Assembly (NCBI RefSeq): GCF_003634555.1
Contig: NZ_RBKS01000001.1
Span: 3,906,001 to 3,970,000 of the forward strand
DNA length: 64,000 nucleotides
Direction of reading: 5' to 3'
From: Frondihabitans australicus
GTDB taxonomy: Bacteria > Actinomycetota > Actinomycetes > Actinomycetales > Microbacteriaceae
Shown here piece after piece: positions 50,471 to 60,825 of this stretch. Position 1 is the first letter of the stretch. Each line of letters opens with the position of its first letter. The position numbers and the translations under genes are program-made. Below the pieces are notes generated by a model that did not search any database, was not told the origin of the DNA, and was given only the letters and a program-made list of their open reading frames with translations.

Positions 50471-52018
50471 CTAGTGCAGCCCGGCCGGGATCTCGACGGG
50501 GCCGGTGACGGCGCCGGTCGTGTTCGCCGCCGCGGCGAGGCGCTGCTGGCGGTCGCCGTGGCGACGAAGCAGGGTGCCGCCGACGATGGCGATGATCACG
50601 AAGATGCCGACGGAGACCCAGAACGACAGGTGGTACCCGGCGAGGGTGGCGTTGGCCTGGTCGAGCTTCGACGTTCCGTGAGCCGTGATGTACGACGTGA
50701 CGGCGTTCGCCGACAGGGTCGACAGCAGCGCGGTGCCGATCGAGCCGCCGATCTGCTGCATCGTGTTCACCGTCGCCGACGCGACGCCGGCGTCTTCACG
50801 GGCGACGCCCGAGGTCGCGGTGTTCATCGCCGACGAGAAGATGAGGCCCATGCCGAGGCCCATGACGATGAGGCCCGGCAGGACGACCGTCGCGTACGAC
50901 GAGTCGAGGCCGATGCGCGTGAAGAGCGTGAGGCCCGCGGCGCCGAGGAGGCCGCCGATGAAGATCAGCAGGCGCGGCCCGACGCGCGGCAGCAGTCGGC
51001 TGCCGAACACGGTCGCGCTGAGCATGATCGAGAGCGGCATCGGCAGGAACGCCACGCCGGTCTTCAGCGACGAGAACCCGAGGGTGAGCTCGAGGTAGTA
51101 CGTGAGGAAGAGGAACACGGCGAACATGCCCACGGCGGCGAGGCCGATGACGAGGTACGAGCCACCGCGGTCGCGGTTGAGGATGATGCGGAGCGGCAGC
51201 AGCGGGTGCGCGACGCGCATCTGCAGGACCACGAAGACCACGAGCAGCACGAGGCCGGCGGCGAGGCAGACGATCGTGAGCGGGGCGCTCCAGCTGTCGG
51301 TCTCGGCGTTCGAGAAGCCGTAGACGATGCCGACGAGGCCGGCCGTGACGGTGATGACGCCGGGGATGTCGACGTGGTGCTGCACTCCGCCCGCGGCCTT
51401 CGCCTTGAGGAACGCGAGCGCGCCGATGAGGGCGAGCACGGCGAAGACGACGTTCACGAAGAGGCAGAAGCGCCACGAGGTGTACTCGGTGAGGACACCG
51501 CCCAGGAGCAGGCCGACGGCCGCACCCGAACCCGCGATCGCGCCGAAGATGGCGAACGCCTTGCTGCGCTCCTTCGGGTCGGAGAACGTGGTCGTCATGA
51601 TGCCGAGGGCCGACGGGGCGAGGAGGGCGCCGAATGCGCCCTGGAGGGCGCGCGCCGCGACCAGCATGCCGAACGACTGCGAGGCACCGCCGAGCACGGA
51701 GACCAGCGCGAAGCCGATGAGGCCGATGATGAACGTCGTCTTGCGGCCGAAGATGTCGCTGAGGCGGCCGCCGAGCAGCAGGAGGCTGCCGAACGCGAGC
51801 GAGTACGCGGTGACGACCCACTGGCGGTTGTCGTTCGTGAAGCCGAGGTCGGCCTGGGCGCTGGGGAGCGCGATGTTGACGATGGTGGCGTCGAGCACCA
51901 CCATCAGCTGGGCGAGGCCCACGGTGGCGAGGAGCAGCCACTTGTGGTCGCGGCCGGCCGGCGCTGCGGAGCGCCTGGTCGGGAGCGAGCCCGTGACGGG
52001 GGACGTGGTCGTTGACAT
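50471..52018 (-). CDS. MFS drug-exporter (DHA2/EmrB type)
   Basis: A 515-residue transporter with about 14 predicted helices. LAQLMVVLDATIVNIALPSA, RQWVVTAYSLAFGSLLLLGG and LSDIFGRKTTF (motif A), and RALQGAFGALLAPSALGIM match the DHA2 proton-antiporter family. Such pumps export hydrophobic drugs or dyes. The ATG at 52018 has CAGGA upstream and a CGATCGATCG palindrome just before it. A longer frame reaches 52231 but is not supported by family length. There is no adjacent TetR regulator, which is unusual for this family. Confidence 0.86.
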   Translation of the reverse strand: MSTTTSPVTGSLPTRRSAAPAGRDHKWLLLATVGLAQLMVVLDATIVNIALPSAQADLGFTNDNRQWVVTAYSLAFGSLLLLGGRLSDIFGRKTTFIIGLIGFALVSVLGGASQSFGMLVAARALQGAFGALLAPSALGIMTTTFSDPKERSKAFAIFGAIAGSGAAVGLLLGGVLTEYTSWRFCLFVNVVFAVLALIGALAFLKAKAAGGVQHHVDIPGVITVTAGLVGIVYGFSNAETDSWSAPLTIVCLAAGLVLLVVFVVLQMRVAHPLLPLRIILNRDRGGSYLVIGLAAVGMFAVFLFLTYYLELTLGFSSLKTGVAFLPMPLSIMLSATVFGSRLLPRVGPRLLIFIGGLLGAAGLTLFTRIGLDSSYATVVLPGLIVMGLGMGLIFSSAMNTATSGVAREDAGVASATVNTMQQIGGSIGTALLSTLSANAVTSYITAHGTSKLDQANATLAGYHLSFWVSVGIFVIIAIVGGTLLRRHGDRQQRLAAAANTTGAVTGPVEIPAGLH

Positions 52019-52163
52019 GGGGTCCTGACGATCGATCGATGGGAAGAGGAGACAACCATCGCGTTCGTCGTTGGACGCGGAGAGGGCCGGATGGCGGCGA
52101 CGCCGACCGGCCCAACGTAGCAGCGGGCACCGACATTCCCGGCCCGCGGAAAAGAGGGCGGGA

Positions 52164-52736
52164 CTAGCCGCGCGCCGACGCCAGGAGCTCTTTGAGGTCG
52201 ATGTCGACGAGGTCGCGGAGGCGGAACTCACGACGCTCCTCGTAGTCGCCCTCGTCGACGACGACGTTCGTCACGCGGCTCATGATCGCCCCGCCGATGT
52301 CGTGCCAGGCCCGGTCGCGGGCGGCGAGGACGATCTCGTCGACGTAGGCGTCGTCGCCCTTCAGCTCCTCCAGCCGCTGCGCGATCGTCGTCGAGATGGT
52401 CTCGCGCAGCAGCAGCGGCTCGTCGTCCTCGCGGCGGTAGTCGAACTGGTGGCGCGAGCGGCCGCGCGACTTCACGGCCTTCGTGCGGGTGGACGCGAGT
52501 CTCGACGCGAGCTCCGTCTGCTCCTGCGCCAGCTTGGTCAGCTCGTCGCGCACCCAGGTCTCGGCCACGGCCTGGTCGAAGTCGCGGTTCTCGCGCAGGG
52601 CCCCGACGATGATGTCGTTCGCGACCGCGATCGCCGCGGCCTGGCGGGCGATGAGGAGGCCGTCGTCGACCGGGCCCTCGACCTGGGCGGGGTCGACGGA
52701 CTCCGCCTTCCTGGCCTCGCGCTTCGACTTCCTCAC
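52164..52736 (-). CDS. Unrecognised helical charged protein
   Basis: A 190-residue protein that I do not recognise. It starts with a basic segment (MRKSKREARKAES) and is rich in charged residues and predicted helices, with a likely coiled-coil around residues 64-90 (ELTKLAQEQTELASRLASTR) and an acidic C-terminus (DEGDYEERREFRLRDLVDID). No signal, membrane helix or metal site is visible. The GTG at 52736 has TAGATT six bases upstream, suggesting a leaderless mRNA. It stands alone between the MFS pump and a divergent DinB-like gene. Confidence 0.58.
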   Translation of the reverse strand: MRKSKREARKAESVDPAQVEGPVDDGLLIARQAAAIAVANDIIVGALRENRDFDQAVAETWVRDELTKLAQEQTELASRLASTRTKAVKSRGRSRHQFDYRREDDEPLLLRETISTTIAQRLEELKGDDAYVDEIVLAARDRAWHDIGGAIMSRVTNVVVDEGDYEERREFRLRDLVDIDLKELLASARG

Positions 52737-52883
52737 CCCATGAATCTAGCGCGGCGCGGCGCCCGCCGCAGGCGCGCCGGAGCGCGGCGCGGGCAGGCGG
52801 GAGCGCCACGGTTGGCGGTTTCCCGGCGCACGGTGGCAGTCGCAGCTCTCGGCGATCCTGCGACCCGGCTCTACGCTCGCCAC

Positions 52884-53402
52884 ATGCCGATCACGCCCGA
52901 CACGAAGAACTGGACCTGGGTCCTCGAGAAGCCCTGCACCGAGTGCGGGTACGACGCAGCGAAGGTCGCCTTCCGCGACGTCCCGGGGCTCGTCCGCGAG
53001 AACGCGGCGCAGTGGCCCGCCCGCCTCGCCGAGCCCGACGCGCGCCTCCGACCCGACGACGACACCTGGTCGCCGCTCGAGTACGGCGCCCACGTACGCG
53101 ACGTGTTCCGCATCTTCGACACGCGCCTGGCGCTCATGCTGGGCGAGGACGCCCCGACCTTCGCCAACTGGGACCAGGACGCCACCGCGATCGACGACGA
53201 CTACGCCTCGCAGGAGCCACGGGTCGTCGCCGACGAGCTCGTCGAGGCCGCAGAGACGGTCGCCGCCGCCTTCGAGCGCGTCGACGACGCCGACCTCGGC
53301 CGCACCGGCCTGCGCTCCGACGGCAGCGGCTTCACCGTCGACACCCTGGCCCGCTACTTCGTGCACGACCCCGTCCACCACCTGCACGACGTCACGCGCT
53401 AG
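52884..53402 (+). CDS. DinB/MDMPI-type four-helix protein
   Basis: A 172-residue protein of the DinB-like superfamily (mycothiol-dependent isomerase N-terminal fold). WSPLEYGAHVRDVFRIFDTR provides one metal-binding His, and the C-terminal HDPVHHLHDV provides further His residues. Such proteins bind zinc or nickel and act as thiol-dependent transferases or hydrolases, often with mycothiol or bacillithiol. The ATG at 52884 has TACGCT six bases upstream. The role is not known. Confidence 0.72.
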   Translation: MPITPDTKNWTWVLEKPCTECGYDAAKVAFRDVPGLVRENAAQWPARLAEPDARLRPDDDTWSPLEYGAHVRDVFRIFDTRLALMLGEDAPTFANWDQDATAIDDDYASQEPRVVADELVEAAETVAAAFERVDDADLGRTGLRSDGSGFTVDTLARYFVHDPVHHLHDVTR

Positions 53403-53438
53403 CTCACGCGCCAGCCGCGCGGGTCTTAGCCGCAGGCG

Positions 53439-53906
53439 TCAGGATCCGAAGGCCGCCGCGACCTCGTCGCTCAGCGCCGCCGCCACCCGCGCCCCCATGT
53501 CGGGAGCCATCTCGGGCAGCTCGTCGCGGCCGAACCACCGCGCCTCGGTGTTCTCCCCGTCGGCCGGGAACGGCTCGCCGGCGACGTACTCGAAGAGGAA
53601 CGTGAGGTCGAGGTACTGCGACACGTCGCCGTTGCCGTAGACCACGGGAGCGGTCACGTCGACCATGGCGAGGCGGACGGGGCGGGCGGTGATCGACGCC
53701 TCCTCGAGGACTTCGCGGGCTCCTGCGACCGCGGGGTGCTCGCCCGGGTCGATGATGCCCGTGACGGGTGTCCACGCGCCCGTGTCGGAGCGCTTGACCA
53801 TGAGCACGTCGTCGCCGCGGACGACCACCGCGGTGACGCCGGAGAGCCACAGCGGGGCGTTGCCGATCTTCTCGCGGAGGGCCAGGACGAAGTCGGGGGT
53901 CGGCAT
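53439..53906 (-). CDS. NUDIX hydrolase
   Basis: A 155-residue Nudix enzyme. The box GIIDPGEHPAVAGAREVLEE with the Glu/Arg pattern Gx5Ex7REUxEE is clear, but the usual EExGU ends as EEASI, Ala in place of Gly. Members hydrolyse nucleoside diphosphates linked to another moiety, or oxidised nucleotides. The ATG at 53906 has TAGCCT six bases upstream, typical of leaderless genes here. It converges with the DinB-like gene and lies back to back with the membrane protein gene at 54117. Confidence 0.82.
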   Translation of the reverse strand: MPTPDFVLALREKIGNAPLWLSGVTAVVVRGDDVLMVKRSDTGAWTPVTGIIDPGEHPAVAGAREVLEEASITARPVRLAMVDVTAPVVYGNGDVSQYLDLTFLFEYVAGEPFPADGENTEARWFGRDELPEMAPDMGARVAAALSDEVAAAFGS

Positions 53907-53935
53907 GGCGGCAGGCTATCAGCGAGCGCCTCGCG

Positions 53936-54116
53936 GACATCGGGCGAGGAATTCTCGAGAAAATCGTCGAAAGGGGTCCCCCAAATGCCCCACAAAGACA
54001 TATAATCGGCCCCTGAACTGGGGTAATGGCGCCCCGGACGGGGGCCTCCCGTCCCCCAGCGCTCCCCGCCACGATTGCAAGTGAGCCCGAGGGTCGGGCC
54101 AGGGGAGTTCCACACC
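53936..54116 (+). promoter_or_regulatory. AT-rich promoter patch and structured leader
   Basis: A 210-base gene-free stretch lies between the Nudix start and the next gene. It holds a perfect TTCTCGAGAA palindrome (53952-53961), a perfect TATAAT box (54001-54006) preceded by an AT-rich tract, and a leader of about 100 bases. In the leader, CTGGGG and CCCCAG can enclose a GACGGG/CCCGTC stem. No -35 consensus is seen 17 bases upstream. The leader may fold and regulate the downstream gene. Confidence 0.45.
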
Positions 54117-54587
54117 GTGTCCATCATCAATCCCACCGCCGCGAACGCGCTGCGCGAGATCGAGCTGCCGCGCGAGACGCTGCGCTGCGGCAACGGCCGC
54201 GGACTTCCCCTGCGTCGCTACTCGATGCTCGACTCGACGCTGCTGCTCACCGCCGTGCAGTCGATCGTGATCGCCGCCCTCCTGCCGCTTCCCCTGGCCG
54301 CCAAGCTCGTCGTCGTCGCGGCCGCCGTCGCCTTCACCGTCGTCGCTCTCGTCATCAGCCGCCGCCGCGCCGTCCGCACCCGCGCGGTCCGCGACGAGCG
54401 CGCCGCGATCATCCGCTGGCTCGCGATCCACACCTCGCTGGACCACCGCGGCCGCCTCGCGCTCGCCTGGGCCGAGCCGCAGGAGATCGGCGACCGCCAG
54501 TACGAGTTCCGCACCATGAGCGACGGCCGACTCCTGTCGCTGATCATCGACCTCGACATCCAGGTCGCGTCGCTCGCGACCCTCTGA
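54117..54587 (+). CDS. Small membrane protein of unknown function
   Basis: A 156-residue protein that I do not recognise. Two adjacent hydrophobic segments at about residues 37-79 (LLLTAVQSIVIAALLPLPLA, then LVVVAAAVAFTVVALVI) suggest a membrane hairpin with both ends cytosolic. The C-terminal half is soluble and contains RAVRDERAAIIRWLAIHTSL and EFRTMSDGRLLSLIIDLDIQ. GTG 54117 is chosen for the AGGGGAG about ten bases upstream; an in-frame start at 54075 is possible. A long structured leader precedes it. Confidence 0.6.
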   Translation: MSIINPTAANALREIELPRETLRCGNGRGLPLRRYSMLDSTLLLTAVQSIVIAALLPLPLAAKLVVVAAAVAFTVVALVISRRRAVRTRAVRDERAAIIRWLAIHTSLDHRGRLALAWAEPQEIGDRQYEFRTMSDGRLLSLIIDLDIQVASLATL

Positions 54588-54630
54588 CGCACTGACCCCT
54601 AAGTCGCCGACGCGGCCCTAGACTTTCCGG

Positions 54631-55158
54631 GTGCGACTCCTGGCGCGACTGCGCGACGACATCCGGGCGGCGAAGCGGCAGGATCCCGCCGCACGCTCCT
54701 CCCTCGAGGTCGCCGTGGCCTACTCGGGCCTCCACGCCGTCTGGGCGTATCGCGTCACGACCCGTCTCTGGTACGGGGCCACGTGGCCCGGCGCGCGCTT
54801 CGTCGCACGACTCCTCTCGCAGCTCGTCCGCTCGGCGACCGGCGTCGAGATCCACCCCGGCGCCCGCATCGGCGAGCGGCTCTTCATCGACCACGGCATG
54901 GGAGTCGTCATCGGCGAGACCGCGGTCGTCGGCGACGACGTGCTCCTCTATCACGGGGTGACGCTCGGCGGTCGCGGGCGCGGAGACTCCCTGCGACGGC
55001 ACCCCACGCTCGGCGACGGCGTCGTGGTCGGTGCCGGGGCCGCGATCCTGGGCCCGGTGACCGTCGGCGCCGGGGCGAGGGTGGGAGCGAACGCCGTCGT
55101 GACGCGCGACGTGCTGCCCGGAACGACCGTCGTCGGGGTGCCCGCGAAGCCGCTCTGA
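54631..55158 (+). CDS. cysE: Serine O-acetyltransferase
   Basis: A 175-residue EpsC-type serine acetyltransferase, which makes O-acetylserine for cysteine synthesis. It has the N-terminal helix [11 protein letters not shown], the left-handed beta-helix with [40 protein letters not shown] and TLGGRG; the catalytic His and the glycine-rich [14 protein letters not shown] repeat are present. The GTG at 54631 has TAGACT six bases upstream, indicating a leaderless mRNA. No cysK is adjacent. Two genes further on are sufS and sufU, which use cysteine sulfur. Confidence 0.92.
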   Translation: MRLLARLRDDIRAAKRQDPAARSSLEVAVAYSGLHAVWAYRVTTRLWYGATWPGARFVARLLSQLVRSATGVEIHPGARIGERLFIDHGMGVVIGETAVVGDDVLLYHGVTLGGRGRGDSLRRHPTLGDGVVVGAGAAILGPVTVGAGARVGANAVVTRDVLPGTTVVGVPAKPL

Positions 55159-55202
55159 GCCGTCGCGAGACCCTGCTCCCTCGCGCGAACGGGGTACACA
55201 CC

Positions 55203-55216
55203 GAACCGGATGGTTC
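55203..55216. promoter_or_regulatory. Inverted repeat before the acyltransferase gene
   Basis: GAACCGGATGGTTC has perfect 5-base arms around GGAT within an AT-richer 118-base gap between cysE and the acyltransferase gene. It may be a weak operator. The gap holds no gene that I can see. Confidence 0.3.
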
Positions 55217-55276
55217 TGATCTGTTTCTTATGCTCCCGCTCAGGAACATCAAAGGTTGGCTGGTTGACTGTCTCGA

Positions 55277-56536
55277 ATGGCAACGACGACGACCCTCACC
55301 GCGCCATCGCCCGCCCCTGCCCGTTCCGGCGCCGCGAGCGCCGAGTCCGGCGCCTCCACGAGGCCTGCGCAGGCCGCCGGCTCGAGGCTCCCGGCCCTCG
55401 ACGGCGTCCGCACGCTGGCCATCCTCGGCGTCGTGCTGTACCACTTCCACGTTCCGCACTTCAACGGCGGTTTCGTCGGCGTCAATGTCTTCTTCGTGCT
55501 GTCGGGGTACCTCATCACCTCGCTGCTCCTCAAGGAGCACGTCCGCTCGAACACGATCAACCTCGCCCGGTTCTGGGCTCGGCGGGTGCTCCGGCTCTAC
55601 CCGACGCTGATCGTCGTCGTCGCGGTCGGTGCGTCGCTGTGGTTCCTCGTCGGTGACGACGGAACCACGAAGAACCTCTCGGCGGGCGGCGCTGCCCTCA
55701 TCGCCCTCACCTACACCGGCAATTTCGCCCGGGCGTTCGGCCACATCTCGCAGGGCATCTTCGCCCCGAGCTGGAGCCTCGCGATGGAAGAGCAGTTCTA
55801 CCTCGTCTGGCCGCCCGTGCTCGCCCTCGCGCTCTTCGTCGGCCTCCGTCGCCGGACCATCGCCTGGACCCTGGCCGGACTCGTCGTCGTCTCCTGCGCC
55901 CTCGGCTGGCTGCTCTACACGACGCCGAACTCGGGCGCGACCGCCGACATCTACTTCAGCCCGGTGGCGAACGTGGCGCCGCTCCTGAGCGGCTGCATCC
56001 TCGCGCTGGCTCTCCAGAGCGCAGGAGCCCGCAGGCTGTTCGCGAGCCGGTTCGGCCAGGTCGCGACCTGGGTGGGCGCCGCGTACATCGTCGCCGTGAT
56101 GTTCTCGATCACGTCCGGCGACTGGAACCAGCACGCCCCGTTCTTCGGCATGATCCTGCCGAGCATCGGCGTGGCCGCGGCCTTCATGGTGGGCGGGCTG
56201 GTCTCGCGCCCCACTCTCGTGAGCCGCGTGCTGGCGCTGAAGCCCATGGCGTGGTTCGGCGCGAACGTGTCGTACTCGCTCTACCTGTGGCACGTGCTCG
56301 TGATGAGCCTCCTGCTGCCCTACTTCCCCGGCCTGGGCGGCACCTTCGCCGTCATCGCGATCGCGGTCGGCGTGGCGATCCTCAGCCATTTCGTCGTCGA
56401 GAAGCCGTTCCTCGTCGTCAAGCGCCGGTTCGAGCCGAAGTCGTGGTCGCGGCCGGCGGCCGGGCAGGCGCAGGCTCGGCAGGCTCAGCCGGCGGCGAAA
56501 CAAGCAGTGGCGGGTCAGGCAACTGTGTCATCGTAG
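55277..56536 (+). CDS. Membrane acyltransferase (OafA/YrhL type)
   Basis: A 419-residue integral membrane acyltransferase of the OafA/NolL family. The signature starts at LPALDGVRTLAILGVVLYHF, with the catalytic His in YHFH, followed by GGFVGVNVFFVLSGYLITS, FWARRVLRLYP and SWSLAMEEQFYLVWP. About 10 hydrophobic segments are seen. It transfers acyl (often acetyl) groups to cell-surface sugars. A Gln/Ala-rich C-terminal tail (about 30 residues) is cytosolic. It lies between cysE and sufS; any functional link is unclear. Confidence 0.88.
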   Translation: MATTTTLTAPSPAPARSGAASAESGASTRPAQAAGSRLPALDGVRTLAILGVVLYHFHVPHFNGGFVGVNVFFVLSGYLITSLLLKEHVRSNTINLARFWARRVLRLYPTLIVVVAVGASLWFLVGDDGTTKNLSAGGAALIALTYTGNFARAFGHISQGIFAPSWSLAMEEQFYLVWPPVLALALFVGLRRRTIAWTLAGLVVVSCALGWLLYTTPNSGATADIYFSPVANVAPLLSGCILALALQSAGARRLFASRFGQVATWVGAAYIVAVMFSITSGDWNQHAPFFGMILPSIGVAAAFMVGGLVSRPTLVSRVLALKPMAWFGANVSYSLYLWHVLVMSLLLPYFPGLGGTFAVIAIAVGVAILSHFVVEKPFLVVKRRFEPKSWSRPAAGQAQARQAQPAAKQAVAGQATVSS

Positions 56537-57855
<1,319 letters not shown>

Positions 57856-57856
<1 letters not shown>

Positions 57857-58308
57857 TGGCCGACGCGCTGGCAGGCCTGTACCAGCAGGTGATTCTGGAC
57901 CACGCGAAGGCGCGGACCGGCGATCGGCCGCTGCCTGCGGCCGACGCCGAGCACTTCGAGAAGAACCCGACCTGCGGCGACGAGATCACCGTGCGGGTGA
58001 CGCTCGAGCCGGGGTCGGACGTCATCCGCGAGCTGGCGTGGCAGGGCGACGGGTGCAGCATCTCGATGGCCTCGGCGAGCGTCCTGGCCGAGATGGCGCC
58101 GGGGCTGACACTCGCCGAGCTGGGGGAGCGCACCGACGCCTTCCGCGCGTTGATGCGCTCGAAGGGGCAGGGCGAGCCCGACGAGGAGCTCCTCGGCGAC
58201 GCGGTCGTGTTCGAGGGCGTCTCGAAGTTCGTCATGCGGGTGAAGTGCGCGATGCTGTCGTGGGTCGCCGCCGAGGCGTGTTCCAAGGAGCTCTCCGTCA
58301 GGTCGTAG
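57856..58308 (+). CDS. sufU: SufU-type zinc sulfurtransferase
   Basis: A 150-residue SufU protein. Cys40 and Asp42 in NPTCGDE, Cys67 in GDGCSISMASAS and Cys131 in VKCAMLSW match the zinc-binding and sulfur-accepting residues of Bacillus SufU, which takes sulfur from SufS. It overlaps the sufS stop by one base (TGATG), giving translational coupling, the normal sufS-sufU order in Gram-positive bacteria. Confidence 0.93.
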
Positions 58309-58353
58309 CCGGCCCAGAGAAATCCCCTAGGCGCCGCCAGTACGGTGATCGAC

Positions 58354-59745
58354 ATGGGAAGCCACGCCTCGTCCACGCCCGAATCCATCGTCATCGTCGG
58401 CGGAGGCGCGAGCGCCGTCTACGTGACGCACGCGCTGCGCGAGCGAGCCGCTGCGCTCGGGGTGCCGGCGCCCCGGATCACCGTCGTGGGGCGCGAGGCC
58501 GAGGTCGGTCGCGGCCTCGCCTACGGGCGTGCCGACGACCACCACCGCCTGAACAGCCCCGCGGGCAAGATGAGCCTCTCGGCCACCGATGACGCCGCGT
58601 TCCTCCGCTACCTCGACCGCGTCGGCTGGCGGGACGTCGACGGGTCGGCGGCCGGCGCCGGGACCTACGTTCCGCGCCGCGTCTTCGGCGACTACGTCGC
58701 TGAGGCGTTCGCCGAGCTGTCGGCGACTCCGGAATCGGGTGTCTCGTTCGTCCACGGCGACGTCGTCGACGTCGTCGAGGTCGTCGACGTCTCCGATTCC
58801 GGAGAAGCCGAGGCCACGGCCGCTCCCGTCTCCGTCACGCTCGCCGACGGCAGTGTCCTCACCGCCGACCGCGTCGTGCTCGCACTCGGCAACCCGTCGC
58901 CCGGCCCGGTCCCGGCGAACGCCGACCGAATCGTGGACGATCCCTGGGCGCCCGGCGCGCTCGACGGTGTGACCGGCCGCGACCGCGTGCTGCTGGTCGG
59001 CACCGGCCTCACCATGATCGACGTGGCGACCTCCCTCGCGCGGCAGGAGCCGGGCGTCCACCTGACCGCGACGAGCCGTCACCTGCTCCTGCCCGCCGTG
59101 CATCTCGCCGGCCCCGCGACGCCCGGGCCGGGCCTCGGCGACGAGGTCGCGACGCTGGGCGGCATGGCGTCGCTCTTCGCCGCTCAGTTGCGGGAGGCGA
59201 AGGCGGCGGGAGCGCCGTGGCAGACCGTCATCGACGGCATGCGCCCGCAGATGCAGGACCTCTGGCTGCGTCTCTCGATCGCCGACCGCGAGCGCTTCCT
59301 CGCACACGGCGCCCGTCGCTGGGACGTCCACCGTCACCGCATGGCCCCGACCGTCTGGGCGGAGCTCTCCGGCCTGATCGAGGACGGCACGCTCACCCTT
59401 CGCGCGGTCGACGCCGACGAGCGCTTCGACGTCGCCGTCAACTGCACCGGCCCGGCGTCGGTCGCGAGCTCCGGTTGGAACCCGCTCGTCGACGCTCTCC
59501 TCGCGACGGGAGCCCTGACCGCCGACCCGACCGGCATCGGCGTGGCCGCGACGCGGACCGGCGCGCTCGTGGGCTCCGACGGCACGGCCTCCGACCGCCT
59601 CTACACGATCGGTGCGGCCCTCAAGGGCGCGCTGTGGGAGACCGTCGCGATCGGCGAGGTGCGCCTCATGGCCTACCGCATGGCCGACGCGATGCTGGCC
59701 TCGGCGACCGCGTCGGTCGACGACGCGGCGGAGGTCGTCGCGTAG
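58354..59745 (+). CDS. FAD/NAD(P)-binding protein
   Basis: A 463-residue flavoprotein of the FAD/NAD(P)-binding group found with YdhS-like proteins. IVIVGGGASAVYVTHALRER is the first dinucleotide fold, followed by GLAYGRADDHHRLNSPAGKM (the HRLNVPA-like segment typical of the family), DRVVLALGNPSP, RVLLVGTGLTMIDVATSLAR as the second fold and TIGAALKGALWETVAIGEVR. Function is unknown; members may oxidise small molecules or sense redox state. The ATG at 58354 has TACGGT seven bases upstream. GTG 58345 is in frame but lies inside that box. Confidence 0.82.
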   Translation: MGSHASSTPESIVIVGGGASAVYVTHALRERAAALGVPAPRITVVGREAEVGRGLAYGRADDHHRLNSPAGKMSLSATDDAAFLRYLDRVGWRDVDGSAAGAGTYVPRRVFGDYVAEAFAELSATPESGVSFVHGDVVDVVEVVDVSDSGEAEATAAPVSVTLADGSVLTADRVVLALGNPSPGPVPANADRIVDDPWAPGALDGVTGRDRVLLVGTGLTMIDVATSLARQEPGVHLTATSRHLLLPAVHLAGPATPGPGLGDEVATLGGMASLFAAQLREAKAAGAPWQTVIDGMRPQMQDLWLRLSIADRERFLAHGARRWDVHRHRMAPTVWAELSGLIEDGTLTLRAVDADERFDVAVNCTGPASVASSGWNPLVDALLATGALTADPTGIGVAATRTGALVGSDGTASDRLYTIGAALKGALWETVAIGEVRLMAYRMADAMLASATASVDDAAEVVA

Positions 59746-59761
59746 TCCGGGGCCGCAGGGC

Positions 59762-60823
59762 TCAGACGGTCGACGCGGCGAGCGACGGCACCAGCGGGAA
59801 CACGTCGCGGGCGATGCGCTCGAGCTCGGTGTCGAGGGGCGACGACTGGATCAGGAGCAGCGTGAGCCCCGCATCCTGGTACGCCCTGATCCGCTCCGCC
59901 ACCTGCTCGGGCGTGCCGACCAGGTTCGGGCGAAGGCCCCTGGTGCCCACCGAGTACTCGCGCTTCGACAGCTCGACGTCGAGGTTCGAGTGCGCCCGGA
60001 ACTCCTCGAACGAGGCGTAGCCGGGGCTGTTCGGGTCGACGTTCGTGATCCGCTCGAGCTCCTTCTGGGCCTCGGCCTCGGTGTCGCGGACGATGACGTA
60101 GGCGGCCATGCCGTATTCGCGGAAGCGCTCGCCGTGGATCCGCAGGCGGCGCTCGTCCATGTCGCGGACCTTCTCGGTGACCTCGTCGACGGTGCCGCCG
60201 TGCAGCACGTAGCTGTCGGCGAAGTCGGCGATGGCCTCGCGGCCGGCCTCGCTCTCGCCGCCGGCGAAGATCGCGGGCAGGGCCACCGGCTTCGGCTCGA
60301 GGATCGCCTGCTCGACCTTCCAGAAGTCGCCGTCGTAGGTGAAGCGATCCTGCGTCCACATGCCGTCGAGGATCTTCACGAAGTCGGAGGCCTGCTCGTA
60401 GCGGCGGTCGTGCGTGGTGAAGGCGCCCGCGTACTGCTTGGCCTCCTCTGCCCACCACGCGGCCACGACGTTGAGCGCGAAGCGCGACGCGCCGTCGGGC
60501 GTGAGGCCGGCGATGTCGCTGATGGTCGACGTCGCCTTGGCGATCACGGTCGGCAGGTGGAAGCCCGGCCGAACCGCCGTCATGACGCGCAGCTGCTCGG
60601 TGACCGCCAGGATCGCGGTCGACAGCGACCACGCCTCGAGCGACGGGGCGTCGATGCCCTTGCGGTCGTTGAGGTAGAGCTCGGGCACGAGGGTGGTGTG
60701 GTAGCCGAGGCGGTCGGCCTCCTGCGACACCTGCTTGATGTACGACCAGGCGGCGGGCATTCCCTCGTCGCCGACGTTGCGGAGGAAGCCTCCGTAGACC
60801 GGGGTCCAGTAGCCGAAGTGCAT
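59762..60823 (-). CDS. LLM-class flavin-dependent monooxygenase, organosulfur type
   Basis: A 353-residue bacterial-luciferase-like protein. MHFGYWTPVYGGFLRNV and FALNVVAAWWAEEAKQYAGA are typical of the SsuD/SfnG group that cleaves sulfite from alkanesulfonates or dimethyl sulfone using reduced FMN. YLNDRKGIDAPSLEAWSLST and the IFAGGESEAGREAIADFADS block continue the TIM barrel. It starts two bases after the metY-like stop in the same operon, supporting a role in scavenging organosulfur under sulfur limitation. No flavin reductase is adjacent. The exact substrate is unknown. Confidence 0.82.
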   Translation of the reverse strand: MHFGYWTPVYGGFLRNVGDEGMPAAWSYIKQVSQEADRLGYHTTLVPELYLNDRKGIDAPSLEAWSLSTAILAVTEQLRVMTAVRPGFHLPTVIAKATSTISDIAGLTPDGASRFALNVVAAWWAEEAKQYAGAFTTHDRRYEQASDFVKILDGMWTQDRFTYDGDFWKVEQAILEPKPVALPAIFAGGESEAGREAIADFADSYVLHGGTVDEVTEKVRDMDERRLRIHGERFREYGMAAYVIVRDTEAEAQKELERITNVDPNSPGYASFEEFRAHSNLDVELSKREYSVGTRGLRPNLVGTPEQVAERIRAYQDAGLTLLLIQSSPLDTELERIARDVFPLVPSLAASTV

Positions 60824-60825
60824 GG

